DNA from: Gammaproteobacteria bacterium
Lineage (GTDB): Bacteria; Pseudomonadota; Gammaproteobacteria; Poriferisulfidales; Poriferisulfidaceae
NCBI GenBank assembly: GCA_007571105.1
Contig: RKRZ01000191.1
Coordinates: 1-6,121 of the forward strand
Reading direction: 5' to 3'
Length of the DNA: 6,121 nucleotides
Shown: positions 1 through 6,027 of the stretch, one piece after another
Position numbering within the stretch: the first letter of the stretch is position 1
Layout: every line of letters begins with the position of its first letter
The notes under the pieces: model-generated
The model's database searches: none
The model's input: the letters and a program-made list of their open reading frames with translations, nothing else
What the model was told of the DNA's origin: nothing
Made by a program: the position numbers and the translations under genes

Positions 1-245
1 TCGGCATCCAGGTGCATTTCCGCCAGGGTCTGCGCGACGGCAAGCGGATGGGTGATGTAGGGTTCTCCTGTCTTGCGGCATTGGTCTCCGTGCCGTTCCG
101 AACTAAACAGAAACGCACGGTAGACGCGTTGCGCCTGATGCGCATCTAAATAGTCATCCAGTTGCTCATGCAAGTGCCGGAACCGCGGAGATTCCGGAAA
201 CGGTGGGGCCGGCACTTCCGGCGCCGTTTCAAGCGCGACGGCCAT
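1..245 (-). CDS. spoT: Bifunctional (p)ppGpp synthetase/hydrolase SpoT/Rel, N-terminal part (cut by window edge)
   Basis: Only the first 81 codons are present; the gene runs off the left edge. RelA/SpoT proteins make and degrade the alarmone (p)ppGpp in the stringent response, in the cytoplasm. The visible part covers a short proline-rich leader (residues 1-20) and the start of the HD hydrolase domain, with the family signature RKTGEPYITHP at residues 57-67. R57 and H66 keep the nine-residue spacing of the hydrolase residues R44 and H53 of the Streptococcus Rel enzyme. This argues for an active hydrolase (SpoT/Rel type) and not a RelA with a degenerate HD site. The ATG at 245 is the first possible start, because an in-frame TGA lies a few codons upstream; no good ribosome binding site is visible. 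It follows rpoZ by 20 bases on the same strand, the usual rpoZ-spoT order, so co-transcription is likely. The synthetase, TGS and ACT domains cannot be checked here. Confidence 0.92.
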   Translation of the reverse strand, partial: MAVALETAPEVPAPPFPESPRFRHLHEQLDDYLDAHQAQRVYRAFLFSSERHGDQCRKTGEPYITHPLAVAQTLAEMHLDA

Positions 246-265
246 AGCCCCAGAGACTCACGGGA

Positions 266-763
266 TCAGCCCTCTTTCGGCTCTCCCTCTTCAGGCACCT
301 CGATCTCGTCTTCGATCTCCGGCAAGTCTTCTTCAATAACCACCACTTCTTCCTCCGGCGCCGGCAGAACTTCTTCCGGCTCCGCACTCTCTTCTTCACC
401 CGATTCAGAACTCAGTTCCTGATCCTCATCCAGAAACTCTCCGTCTTCGAGCTCTTCGTCCAGATCGTCCTTGCGCATCTGCGGCTGTTCTGGTTCCATC
501 TCCGCAAATTGACGGTGGAGGCTGTCGACATCATCCATCTGCTCGCTGCCCGGCATTTCCTCCTGGGGCCGGTCCAGAATGTCTGCAGTCACCTCCCCTG
601 CGGCGATCTCGCGCAAGGCCAACACGGTCGATTTGTCGTCGTCCCACGGCAACAATTCCGGCTGTCCTTCCTTCAACTGACGCGCCCGGCGGGCCGCCAT
701 CAGGACCAACTCAAAGCGATTGCTGACCTTCTCCAGGCAATCTTCAACGGTAATGCGTGCCAT
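266..763 (-). CDS. rpoZ: DNA-directed RNA polymerase omega subunit with long acidic C-terminal tail
   Basis: Omega is the small subunit that wraps the beta-prime C-terminus, helps assemble RNA polymerase and forms part of a ppGpp site. Residues 1-65 follow the family closely: MARITVEDCLEK, NRFELVLMAARRARQL (about 15-30), then DDDKSTVLALREIAAGE (about 41-57). The protein is 165 residues long, while E. coli omega is about 91. The extra length is a low-complexity tail from about residue 66. By my count it holds 43 Asp/Glu and only 4 Lys/Arg in 100 residues, and 34 of the last 67 residues are acidic. The ATG at 763 matches the family N-terminus exactly; only a weak purine run (AGAAG) precedes it. 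It lies directly upstream of spoT, as in many gammaproteobacteria, but gmk is absent and a divergent tRNA gene sits upstream. The omega identity is secure; the role of the tail is unknown. Confidence 0.95.
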   Translation of the reverse strand: MARITVEDCLEKVSNRFELVLMAARRARQLKEGQPELLPWDDDKSTVLALREIAAGEVTADILDRPQEEMPGSEQMDDVDSLHRQFAEMEPEQPQMRKDDLDEELEDGEFLDEDQELSSESGEEESAEPEEVLPAPEEEVVVIEEDLPEIEDEIEVPEEGEPKEG

Positions 764-793
764 CAGTGCTTCTATATAAGGTTGCGGGAAGAC

Positions 794-808
794 AATTATA
801 ATTTAAAT
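794..808. promoter_or_regulatory. Candidate shared divergent promoter core between tRNA-Met and rpoZ
   Basis: The 53-base gap between rpoZ and the tRNA gene contains the perfect palindrome AATTATAATT (794-803), overlapped by a second palindrome ATTTAAAT (801-808). The first gives a consensus TATAAT -10 hexamer on the plus strand (797-802) and on the minus strand (800-795). Expected start points would be near 809 for the tRNA, about 8 bases before the mature 5' end, and near 788 for rpoZ, about 25 bases before its ATG. Neither direction has a good -35 hexamer at 16-18 bases. The leftward -35 position would fall inside the tRNA 5' end. The promoter assignment is inference from the -10 match and the position. 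Confidence 0.5.
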
Positions 809-816
809 GCAGTTCC

Positions 817-893
817 GGCTATGTAGCTCAGTTGGTTAGAGCGCGGCACTCATAATGCCGAGGTCGGTGGTTCGAGCCCACCCATAGCCACCA
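817..893 (+). tRNA. Elongator tRNA-Met (CAT anticodon)
   Basis: A complete cloverleaf can be drawn. The acceptor stem GGCTATG (817-823) pairs with CATAGCC (883-889), followed by A73 and an encoded CCA (891-893). The D stem is GCTC/GAGC (826-829/839-842). The anticodon stem CGGCA/TGCCG (844-848/856-860) has loop CTCATAA, giving anticodon CAT at 851-853. The T stem GGTGG/CCACC (866-870/878-882) has loop TTCGAGC. The fully paired acceptor end excludes initiator tRNA, which has a C1-A72 mismatch in bacteria. The body closely resembles E. coli elongator tRNA-Met and is less like the lysidine-modified tRNA-Ile that shares the CAT anticodon. No clear terminator follows in the 45 bases before the convergent small gene. 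Confidence 0.97.
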
Positions 894-938
894 TTTCCTC
901 CGGATTCGCTCACGGCCACGACACCGCAGCCCGCATCG

Positions 939-1136
939 TCATGCTTGCGGAGAATCGAGATCCCTACGCCCCAGCGCGAGCACGAAAATCCAGCCCAGTA
1001 AAGGGCTGAGGAAAATCGAAAAGATGAACCATCCCCAACCGTTTCGGTTATACCGGTTGGCGAACAAACCCACTGCGATACACAAAGGGCTCCATGACAG
1101 CAACAAAAAGATCCATGACAGCAACGAAAATTCCAT
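939..1136 (-). CDS. Small two-helix membrane protein, function unknown
   Basis: This encodes about 65 residues. Two hydrophobic helices (roughly residues 4-25 and 33-55, counting from the ATG) are joined by a short polar, basic loop (ANRYNRNGWGW), and the tail is charged (GRRDLDSPQA). The pattern of Asn/Arg/Gly loop, aromatic run, then SPLLGWIF resembles small inner-membrane proteins seen in many proteobacteria and phages that have no assigned role. I do not recognise a specific family. I chose the ATG at 1136 over the GTG at 1139 because GGAA lies 7 bases upstream of the ATG. The first helix consists largely of two copies of a seven-residue unit (FSLLSWI/FLLLSWS), produced by a 21-bp tandem DNA repeat. 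The gene converges on the tRNA and diverges from gyrA. The well-formed membrane pattern supports a real gene, but it is short and lacks a recognised homologue. Confidence 0.6.
   Translation of the reverse strand: MEFSLLSWIFLLLSWSPLCIAVGLFANRYNRNGWGWFIFSIFLSPLLGWIFVLALGRRDLDSPQA
1091..1132. repeat. 21-bp tandem duplication inside the small membrane-protein gene
   Basis: Two adjacent copies lie at 1091-1111 and 1112-1132. Each begins TCCATGACAGCAAC and is followed by an A-rich stretch; they differ at only a few positions near the end. A short third match (TCCATCACGA) begins at 1132. The unit is exactly seven codons, so the duplication keeps the reading frame of the leftward gene and doubles a seven-residue part of its first membrane helix. 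Confidence 0.85.
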
Positions 1137-1166
1137 CACGATTTTCCGGTGATTTCAGTTGCCGAC

Positions 1167-1172
1167 ATTGTA
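1167..1172 (-). promoter_or_regulatory. Candidate -10 element of the small membrane-protein gene
   Basis: The minus strand reads TACAAT here, one mismatch from the TATAAT consensus, about 30 bases upstream of the ATG at 1136. That would give a leader of roughly 25 bases. I see no convincing -35 hexamer at 16-18 bases, so this is tentative. Confidence 0.3.
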
Positions 1173-1250
1173 TCCGAAAGCGGGAGTTCTTCGCACATTT
1201 TGGAAGCCATTTTGAGTCCGCGAAACACGCCAAAATTTCCCCGCATCTGC

Positions 1251-1256
1251 TAAAAT
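1251..1256 (+). promoter_or_regulatory. Candidate -10 element for the gyrA operon
   Basis: TAAAAT on the plus strand has one mismatch to the -10 consensus and lies 52 bases before the gyrA ATG, implying a leader of about 45 bases. No good -35 hexamer is found at the expected distance. A second AT-rich patch near 1278-1283 is an alternative. Confidence 0.3.
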
Positions 1257-1308
1257 TATTTCCGCCCCATATCGTCCCAAAATTGACCGCTTTCATCGAC
1301 TCTCCCTG

Positions 1309-3891
1309 ATGTCCGAAGATCCCAAGCCTGTCGCTGAAATCCTCCCCCTAACCATCGAAGACGAGATGCGCCAGTCGTATCTCGACTACGCCATGAGCGT
1401 GATCATCGGGCGTGCCCTACCCGACGTGCGCGACGGCCTCAAACCCGTGCAGCGCCGCGTCCTCTACGCCATGCACGAATTGAGCAATTACCACGACAAA
1501 CCCTACAAGAAATCCGCCCGCATCGTCGGCGACGTGATCGGCAAATACCACCCGCACGGCGACAGCGCAGCCTACGACACCATGGTGCGCATGGCGCAGC
1601 CGTTCTCGATGCGCAATGTCCTGATTGACGGTCAGGGGAATTTCGGCTCCATCGACGGCGATGCTCCGGCAGCGATGCGCTACACCGAAGTGCGGCTCGC
1701 TCCCATCGCCCATGAAGTACTTTCGGATCTTGAGCGTGAAACAGTCGATTTCATGCCGAACTACGACGGCAATGAGCAGGAACCCTGCGTGTTGCCCACC
1801 CGCATTCCGAACCTGCTGGTCAATGGCGCCACCGGCATTGCTGTAGCCATGGCCACCAGCATCCCGCCGCACAATCTCGGGGAAGTCATTCGCGCCTGCA
1901 TCGCCCTGATCGATCAGCCGGATCTGGAGTTGGACGACCTGATGGAACACCTGCCGGGACCAGACTTCCCGACCGCCGCACTCATGAACCAGCACGGCAT
2001 CCGTCATGCTTATGCAACCGGCCACGGTCGCGTGCTGCAGCGTGCCCGCGTGCACACCGAGGAGTATGGCAAAGACCGCGAGGCGCTGATCGTCACCGAA
2101 CTGCCCTACCACGTCAACAAGGCGCGCCTGATCGAGAAAATTGCCTCATTGGTGCGCGACAAGCGAATCGAAGGCATCCGAAATTTGCGCGACGAGTCGG
2201 ACAAGGACGGCATGCGCGTCGTCATCGAGTTGCGCAAGGGCATGGATTCCGATGTGGTCTGCAACAACCTGTTCCAGAAGACCCCGATGCAGCAGTCTTT
2301 CAGCATCAACATGGTGGCCTTGGACGGCGGCAAACCGCGGCAGATGAATCTCATCGAGATTCTGGAAGCGTTTCTGGAACATCGTCGCGACGTGGTCACC
2401 CGACGCACCCAATACGAATTGCGTGAAGCGCGCCAACGCGGCCATCGACTGGAGGGCTTTGCGGTTGCACTGGCCAACATTGACGAAGTAATTGCATTAA
2501 TCAAGGCATCCCCGGACGCCGCGCATGCGCGCACCGCCCTGATGGATCGCCCCTGGCCTCCCGGCGGCGTCATGCAGTTGCTTGAGAAAGCTGGCTCCAC
2601 CGCGTCGCGTCCAGAAGACTTGCCAAACCATTTCGGTCTGCACAAAGACGGCTATCACTTGTCTGATACGCAAGCGCAAGCGATTCTGGAATTGCGCCTG
2701 CACCGTCTGACCGGATTGGAGCAAGACAAGATCCGCAACGATTATCAGGAAGTGCTCGACATGATTACCGAGCTCTACAACGTCCTGGCCGATCCCGAAC
2801 AATTGATGCAATTGATCCGGGACGAGTTGGTTGAAATTGGCGAGCGCTTTGGCGATGAGCGGCGCACTGAAATTGAGGTCGGCGATTACGACCAGGAAGA
2901 CGAAGATCTGATTCCGGAAGAGGATCGCGTCGTGACCGTGTCGAGCCAAGGCTATGCCAAGGCGCAATCTCCCGATGTTTACCGCGCACAGCGGCGCGGC
3001 GGGCGCGGCAAAACCGCTGCCTCAACCAAGGAAGAAGACTACATCGAACAGATGTTCCTGGCCAGCACGCATGACACGGTGCTGTGCTTCACCAGCCTGG
3101 GCCGCCTCTACTGGCTCAAGGTCCACCGCTTCTCTCAGGGTTCGCGCACTGCGCGCGGGCGACCGATTGTCAACTTGCTGTCGCTGATGAAAAACGAAAC
3201 CATCAGCGTGCTGATGCCGGTGCGTGGAGAATTCGACGACAGCCGCTATGTCGTCATGGCCACCCGCAGCGGCACCATCAAAAAAGTCAAGCTTTCCGCA
3301 TTCGCACGGCCGCGCGCCAATGGCATCATTGCCATGAGCCTCCAAGACGATGATCAATTAATCGGCGCCGCCCTGTCCGATGGCAACAACGACATCCTCA
3401 TGGTGGCCGACAACGGCAAAGCAGTCCGGTTCTCCGAAGACAAGGTGCGGCCCATGGGCCGTTCCGCACGGGGCGTTCGAGGCATCCGACTGGCGCCGGA
3501 AGCACAAGTCATCAGCCTGTCCGTCATCGATGCCGACTCCGGGGAGCGTCAATTGCTGCTGGCCACCCAGAACGGCTTCGGCAAACGCACTCGCTTGGCC
3601 GATTTTGGACGCAAAGGTCGAGGCATCCAAGGCATCATTGCTATTCGCACCAACGAGCGAAACGGACCAGTCATCGGCGCCGTCGAAGCCGACCCTGAAC
3701 GCGAGGTCATGCTGATCACCAGCGGCGGCACCCTGGTGCGCACACGCATTGATGAAATCGCCCTGTCCGGACGCTCCGCACAGGGTGTTCGTCTGATCAA
3801 CCCGCGCGAAGGAGAGCAATTAAGCCGTCTGGTCTGTGTGGATGCGCTAGACGAAGACGACGACGCACAGGGCGAACCGGTTGTCCACTGA
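1309..3891 (+). CDS. gyrA: DNA gyrase subunit A
   Basis: GyrA cuts and reseals DNA in the A2B2 gyrase that introduces negative supercoils. The 860 residues align along the whole family. The breakage-reunion domain starts near residue 8 (about 8-535), with the catalytic tyrosine at Y125 in AAMRYTEVRL (E. coli Y122). A six-bladed C-terminal DNA-wrapping domain follows (about 541-845), with a perfect GyrA box QRRGGRGK at 561-568, which marks gyrase and not topoisomerase IV. In the quinolone-resistance region the serine (S86, E. coli S83) and aspartate (D90, E. coli D87) are the sensitive types. The end is a short acidic tail (ALDEDDDAQGEPVVH), smaller than that of E. coli GyrA (875 residues). 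The ATG at 1309 fits the family N-terminus, but the leader is pyrimidine-rich with no visible Shine-Dalgarno sequence. The last 11 bases overlap serC. Confidence 0.98.
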   Translation: MSEDPKPVAEILPLTIEDEMRQSYLDYAMSVIIGRALPDVRDGLKPVQRRVLYAMHELSNYHDKPYKKSARIVGDVIGKYHPHGDSAAYDTMVRMAQPFSMRNVLIDGQGNFGSIDGDAPAAMRYTEVRLAPIAHEVLSDLERETVDFMPNYDGNEQEPCVLPTRIPNLLVNGATGIAVAMATSIPPHNLGEVIRACIALIDQPDLELDDLMEHLPGPDFPTAALMNQHGIRHAYATGHGRVLQRARVHTEEYGKDREALIVTELPYHVNKARLIEKIASLVRDKRIEGIRNLRDESDKDGMRVVIELRKGMDSDVVCNNLFQKTPMQQSFSINMVALDGGKPRQMNLIEILEAFLEHRRDVVTRRTQYELREARQRGHRLEGFAVALANIDEVIALIKASPDAAHARTALMDRPWPPGGVMQLLEKAGSTASRPEDLPNHFGLHKDGYHLSDTQAQAILELRLHRLTGLEQDKIRNDYQEVLDMITELYNVLADPEQLMQLIRDELVEIGERFGDERRTEIEVGDYDQEDEDLIPEEDRVVTVSSQGYAKAQSPDVYRAQRRGGRGKTAASTKEEDYIEQMFLASTHDTVLCFTSLGRLYWLKVHRFSQGSRTARGRPIVNLLSLMKNETISVLMPVRGEFDDSRYVVMATRSGTIKKVKLSAFARPRANGIIAMSLQDDDQLIGAALSDGNNDILMVADNGKAVRFSEDKVRPMGRSARGVRGIRLAPEAQVISLSVIDADSGERQLLLATQNGFGKRTRLADFGRKGRGIQGIIAIRTNERNGPVIGAVEADPEREVMLITSGGTLVRTRIDEIALSGRSAQGVRLINPREGEQLSRLVCVDALDEDDDAQGEPVVH

Positions 3892-4954
3892 AGCCCCTTC
3901 GGTCCGCTACAACTTCGCCCCGGGCCCCGCACAACTTCCCGAACCGGTCATCGCTCAAGCCGCCGAGGCCATTCGCGCCATCGACGCATCGGGGCGCTCC
4001 ATTCTGGAGTTGAGCCACCGCAGTCCGACTTTTGATGCCATCGCGCAGCGGTCCGAAGCGGACCTGCGTGAATTGCTCGGCATCGGCGATGAATACGCCG
4101 TGCTATTTCTCAATGGCGGAGCGCGCGTGCACTATGGACTCTGGCCGCTCAACATTAGCGCACCCGACGCACGGCTGGGCATGATTCTGACCGGCTATTG
4201 GTCGCGCCTCGCCGCCGATGAAGCGGCGCGCTTCCGCCAAACCGTTCCGCTCAACGACCCCGATGATCTGGATTACCCAGATCTGGAGGCTGCAAATGTG
4301 TCCGATCTCGATTATGCGCACTACGTCTCCAACGAAACGCTCACGGGCATCGCCATGCCAACGCCAGACTTGTCTTGCCCCCTGGTGTGCGATCGCACTT
4401 CAGATTTCCTGAGCGAACCATTCGACATTGCTCCCTACGCACTGTGCTATGCCGGCGGCCAAAAGACCTTCGGCTGTGCCGGACTGACAGCGGTGGTGGT
4501 GCGCCGCGACTTGCTGCGCACCGACACCGAGCTGCCCACCGGCCTGGATTACGCTACACAAGAAAAATACGGCTGCCGCTACTACACGCCCGCGATTTAT
4601 GCCTGGTACGTCAGCTCCCTGTACCTGCGCTGGATTCGTGAGCAAGGCGGCCTACAGACCATGGCGGAGCAGGCGCAAAAACGAGCAACTCTGCTGTACG
4701 ACTGCATTGACCGCAGTTCTCTGTATGCCTGCGCCGTCGCTTCGCGAGCGCGCTCACGTATGAATGTGTGCTTCACACTGGAGGAAGATGCCCTTCACGA
4801 ACGCTTTCTCAAAAAGGCTGAAATTGCCGGTTTTGCAGGACTTCGCGGACATGTTGCAGTCGGGGGAATCCGGGCAAGCTTGTACAATGCCATGCCCATA
4901 ACCGGGGCCCAAGCTCTGGTTCACTTCATGCACGAATTCGAGCGCACCGCATGA
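3881..4954 (+). CDS. serC: Phosphoserine aminotransferase (divergent active site)
   Basis: SerC is a PLP enzyme that moves the glutamate amino group to 3-phosphohydroxypyruvate in serine synthesis; it also acts in de novo pyridoxal phosphate synthesis in many proteobacteria. At 357 residues it is normal length (E. coli 362). Family marks are YNFAPGPAQLP (10-20), SHR (45-47), R82, GYW with W107, NETLTGI (151-157, T153), D171, the PLP lysine K195 in YAGGQKTFG, RSRMNV (291-296) and GGIRASLYNAMP (328-339). Several positions differ from E. coli: GHV replaces GHR (V325 for R329), YTP replaces NTP (Y235 for N239), and DRTS replaces DFSS. The start is TTG at 3881: an in-frame TAG at 3848-3850 leaves no other start candidate before the conserved N-terminus, and AGGG lies 8 bases upstream. 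It overlaps gyrA by 11 bases and pheA by 4. The family call is firm; full activity is inferred. Confidence 0.93.
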   Translation: MSTEAPSVRYNFAPGPAQLPEPVIAQAAEAIRAIDASGRSILELSHRSPTFDAIAQRSEADLRELLGIGDEYAVLFLNGGARVHYGLWPLNISAPDARLGMILTGYWSRLAADEAARFRQTVPLNDPDDLDYPDLEAANVSDLDYAHYVSNETLTGIAMPTPDLSCPLVCDRTSDFLSEPFDIAPYALCYAGGQKTFGCAGLTAVVVRRDLLRTDTELPTGLDYATQEKYGCRYYTPAIYAWYVSSLYLRWIREQGGLQTMAEQAQKRATLLYDCIDRSSLYACAVASRARSRMNVCFTLEEDALHERFLKKAEIAGFAGLRGHVAVGGIRASLYNAMPITGAQALVHFMHEFERTA

Positions 4955-6027
4955 GCACTCAAAACTTGAATTCCGCCCGGCGTCAAATTGACGCGCTGGA
5001 CGACGAAATTATGGAACGCATCAGCCGCCGTGCGCAGCTGGCGCTGGAGACTGCGCGTGCCAAATCCCCGGACAGATCGTTCTACGATCCGGCTCGCGAA
5101 GCGCAAATTCTGCGCCGCATTCGCGAAGCCAACCCCGGCCCTCTGCCGCCGGATGAAATGGCCCGCCTGTTTCGCGAAATCATGTCCGCATGTCTGGCAC
5201 TGGAGCGCCCGACCCGTGTGGCCTACTTGGGTCCGGAAGGCACTTTCACTCACCAGGCGGCACAGCGGCATTTCGGTCATTCCGCCGAATTCACGACGTC
5301 CGATCATGTCGGTCAGGTGTTCCGCGAGGTTGAAAGCGGCGAGTCCGAGTATGGCGTGGTTCCGGTCGAAAACTCAACCGACGGCGTCGTCGCGCACACG
5401 CTCGATCTGTTCATTGAGTCGCCGCTCAAAATTGCCGGCGAGATCGAGCTTGCGATCCATCACCACCTGCTTGCAAAAGAAGAGAATCTCGATGCCTTAA
5501 CGTGCGTGCGTGCACACCCTCAGGCGCTGGCTCAGTGCCGACAATGGCTGGACATCAACCTGCCGAAACTTGACCGTATTGCCGATTCCAGCAATGCCGC
5601 CGCGGCCCTGTGCGCTGCTCAGGATTCCGGAGTCTCCGCCATCGCTTCGCGGGCGGCGGCCGAACAGTACGAACTGAACATTCTGGCCGCCAATATCGAG
5701 GACAATCCCAACAACCGCACCCGCTTTCTGGTTATTGGCAAGACCGACACAGCGCCGTCCGGAGAAGACAAGACCAGCGTGCTGGTCTCGGCGCACAATC
5801 GCCCGGGCGCGCTGATTGAGTTGTTGCGCCCGCTGTCCGAGGCCGGCATTGATCTGACGCGCATTGAATCCCGACCGGCGCAAACGGTCAACTGGGAGTA
5901 CGTCTTCTTTTTGGATTTGCGAGGGCATCAAAGCGATGAAGATGTGGCACGGGCGCTCGGTCTGCTGGAGGAATCTTCCGCCTTCTGCAAGATCCTGGGC
6001 TCCTACCCTTGCGCCGTCGCGCCCTGA
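4951..6027 (+). CDS. pheA: P-protein: chorismate mutase / prephenate dehydratase with ACT domain
   Basis: This bifunctional cytoplasmic enzyme converts chorismate to prephenate and then to phenylpyruvate, the committed steps to phenylalanine. Residues about 5-87 form an AroQ chorismate mutase with the expected R10, R27, K38, D46, R49 and E50 (FYDPARE). Prephenate dehydratase covers about 88-265, with VAYLGPEGTFTH, PVENSTDG (138-145) and the catalytic TRF motif at 257-259. A C-terminal ACT domain (about 275-355) carries GALIELL (286-292) and ESRP (306-309), the phenylalanine-binding signatures. Feedback inhibition by phenylalanine is therefore likely. Length (358) and wording match the Pseudomonas-type protein closely. 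The ATG overlaps the serC stop as ATGA, pointing to translational coupling. No leader peptide or attenuator can be placed, because the gene is internal to an operon. Confidence 0.97.
   Translation: MSTQNLNSARRQIDALDDEIMERISRRAQLALETARAKSPDRSFYDPAREAQILRRIREANPGPLPPDEMARLFREIMSACLALERPTRVAYLGPEGTFTHQAAQRHFGHSAEFTTSDHVGQVFREVESGESEYGVVPVENSTDGVVAHTLDLFIESPLKIAGEIELAIHHHLLAKEENLDALTCVRAHPQALAQCRQWLDINLPKLDRIADSSNAAAALCAAQDSGVSAIASRAAAEQYELNILAANIEDNPNNRTRFLVIGKTDTAPSGEDKTSVLVSAHNRPGALIELLRPLSEAGIDLTRIESRPAQTVNWEYVFFLDLRGHQSDEDVARALGLLEESSAFCKILGSYPCAVAP

Larger units (their letters stand above)
1140..1308. other. Intergenic region between the small membrane-protein gene and gyrA
   Basis: This 169-base gap separates two divergent genes and must hold both promoters. 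It has several AT-rich patches (AAAATTT near 1232, TAAAATTATT at 1251, AAAATT near 1279) in an otherwise GC-rich window. A rightward reading frame spans 1094-1309, but its codon use (AGA, CGA, CTA, TTA) is unlike the neighbouring genes and the product resembles nothing I know, so I do not call it a gene. No hairpin terminator or repeat is obvious. Confidence 0.6.

Noticed and set aside
162..422. Rightward Ser/Thr-rich frame of 86 codons
   Set aside because: It lies mainly opposite the acidic rpoZ tail; serine runs are simply the antisense of glutamate codons. rpoZ and spoT on the other strand explain the region.
782..787. TTGCGG as a -35 element for tRNA-Met
   Set aside because: It is only 9 bases from the TATAAT at 797-802, too close for a normal sigma-70 spacer.
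894..938. Terminator between the tRNA and the convergent small gene
   Set aside because: No GC-rich hairpin followed by a T-run can be drawn on either strand; only short imperfect complementarity is present.
1048..1296. Leftward 82-codon frame overlapping the small membrane-protein gene
   Set aside because: It is in a different frame from the better membrane-protein candidate, has no family pattern, and crosses the region expected to hold promoters.
1094..1309. Rightward 71-codon frame ending at the gyrA start, as a protein-coding gene
   Set aside because: Its codon use is unlike neighbouring genes, its start falls in the tandem repeat, and the product has no recognisable pattern. It is kept only as a possible leader frame in the findings.
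1561..1620. Possible quinolone-resistance substitutions in GyrA
   Set aside because: The key serine (S86) and aspartate (D90) are the sensitive residues; remaining differences from E. coli are ordinary lineage variation.
1417..2112. Leftward 231-codon frame inside gyrA, with other long antisense frames in gyrA, serC and pheA
   Set aside because: They are antisense shadows of strongly conserved genes in GC-rich DNA, with no recognisable domains or start signals.
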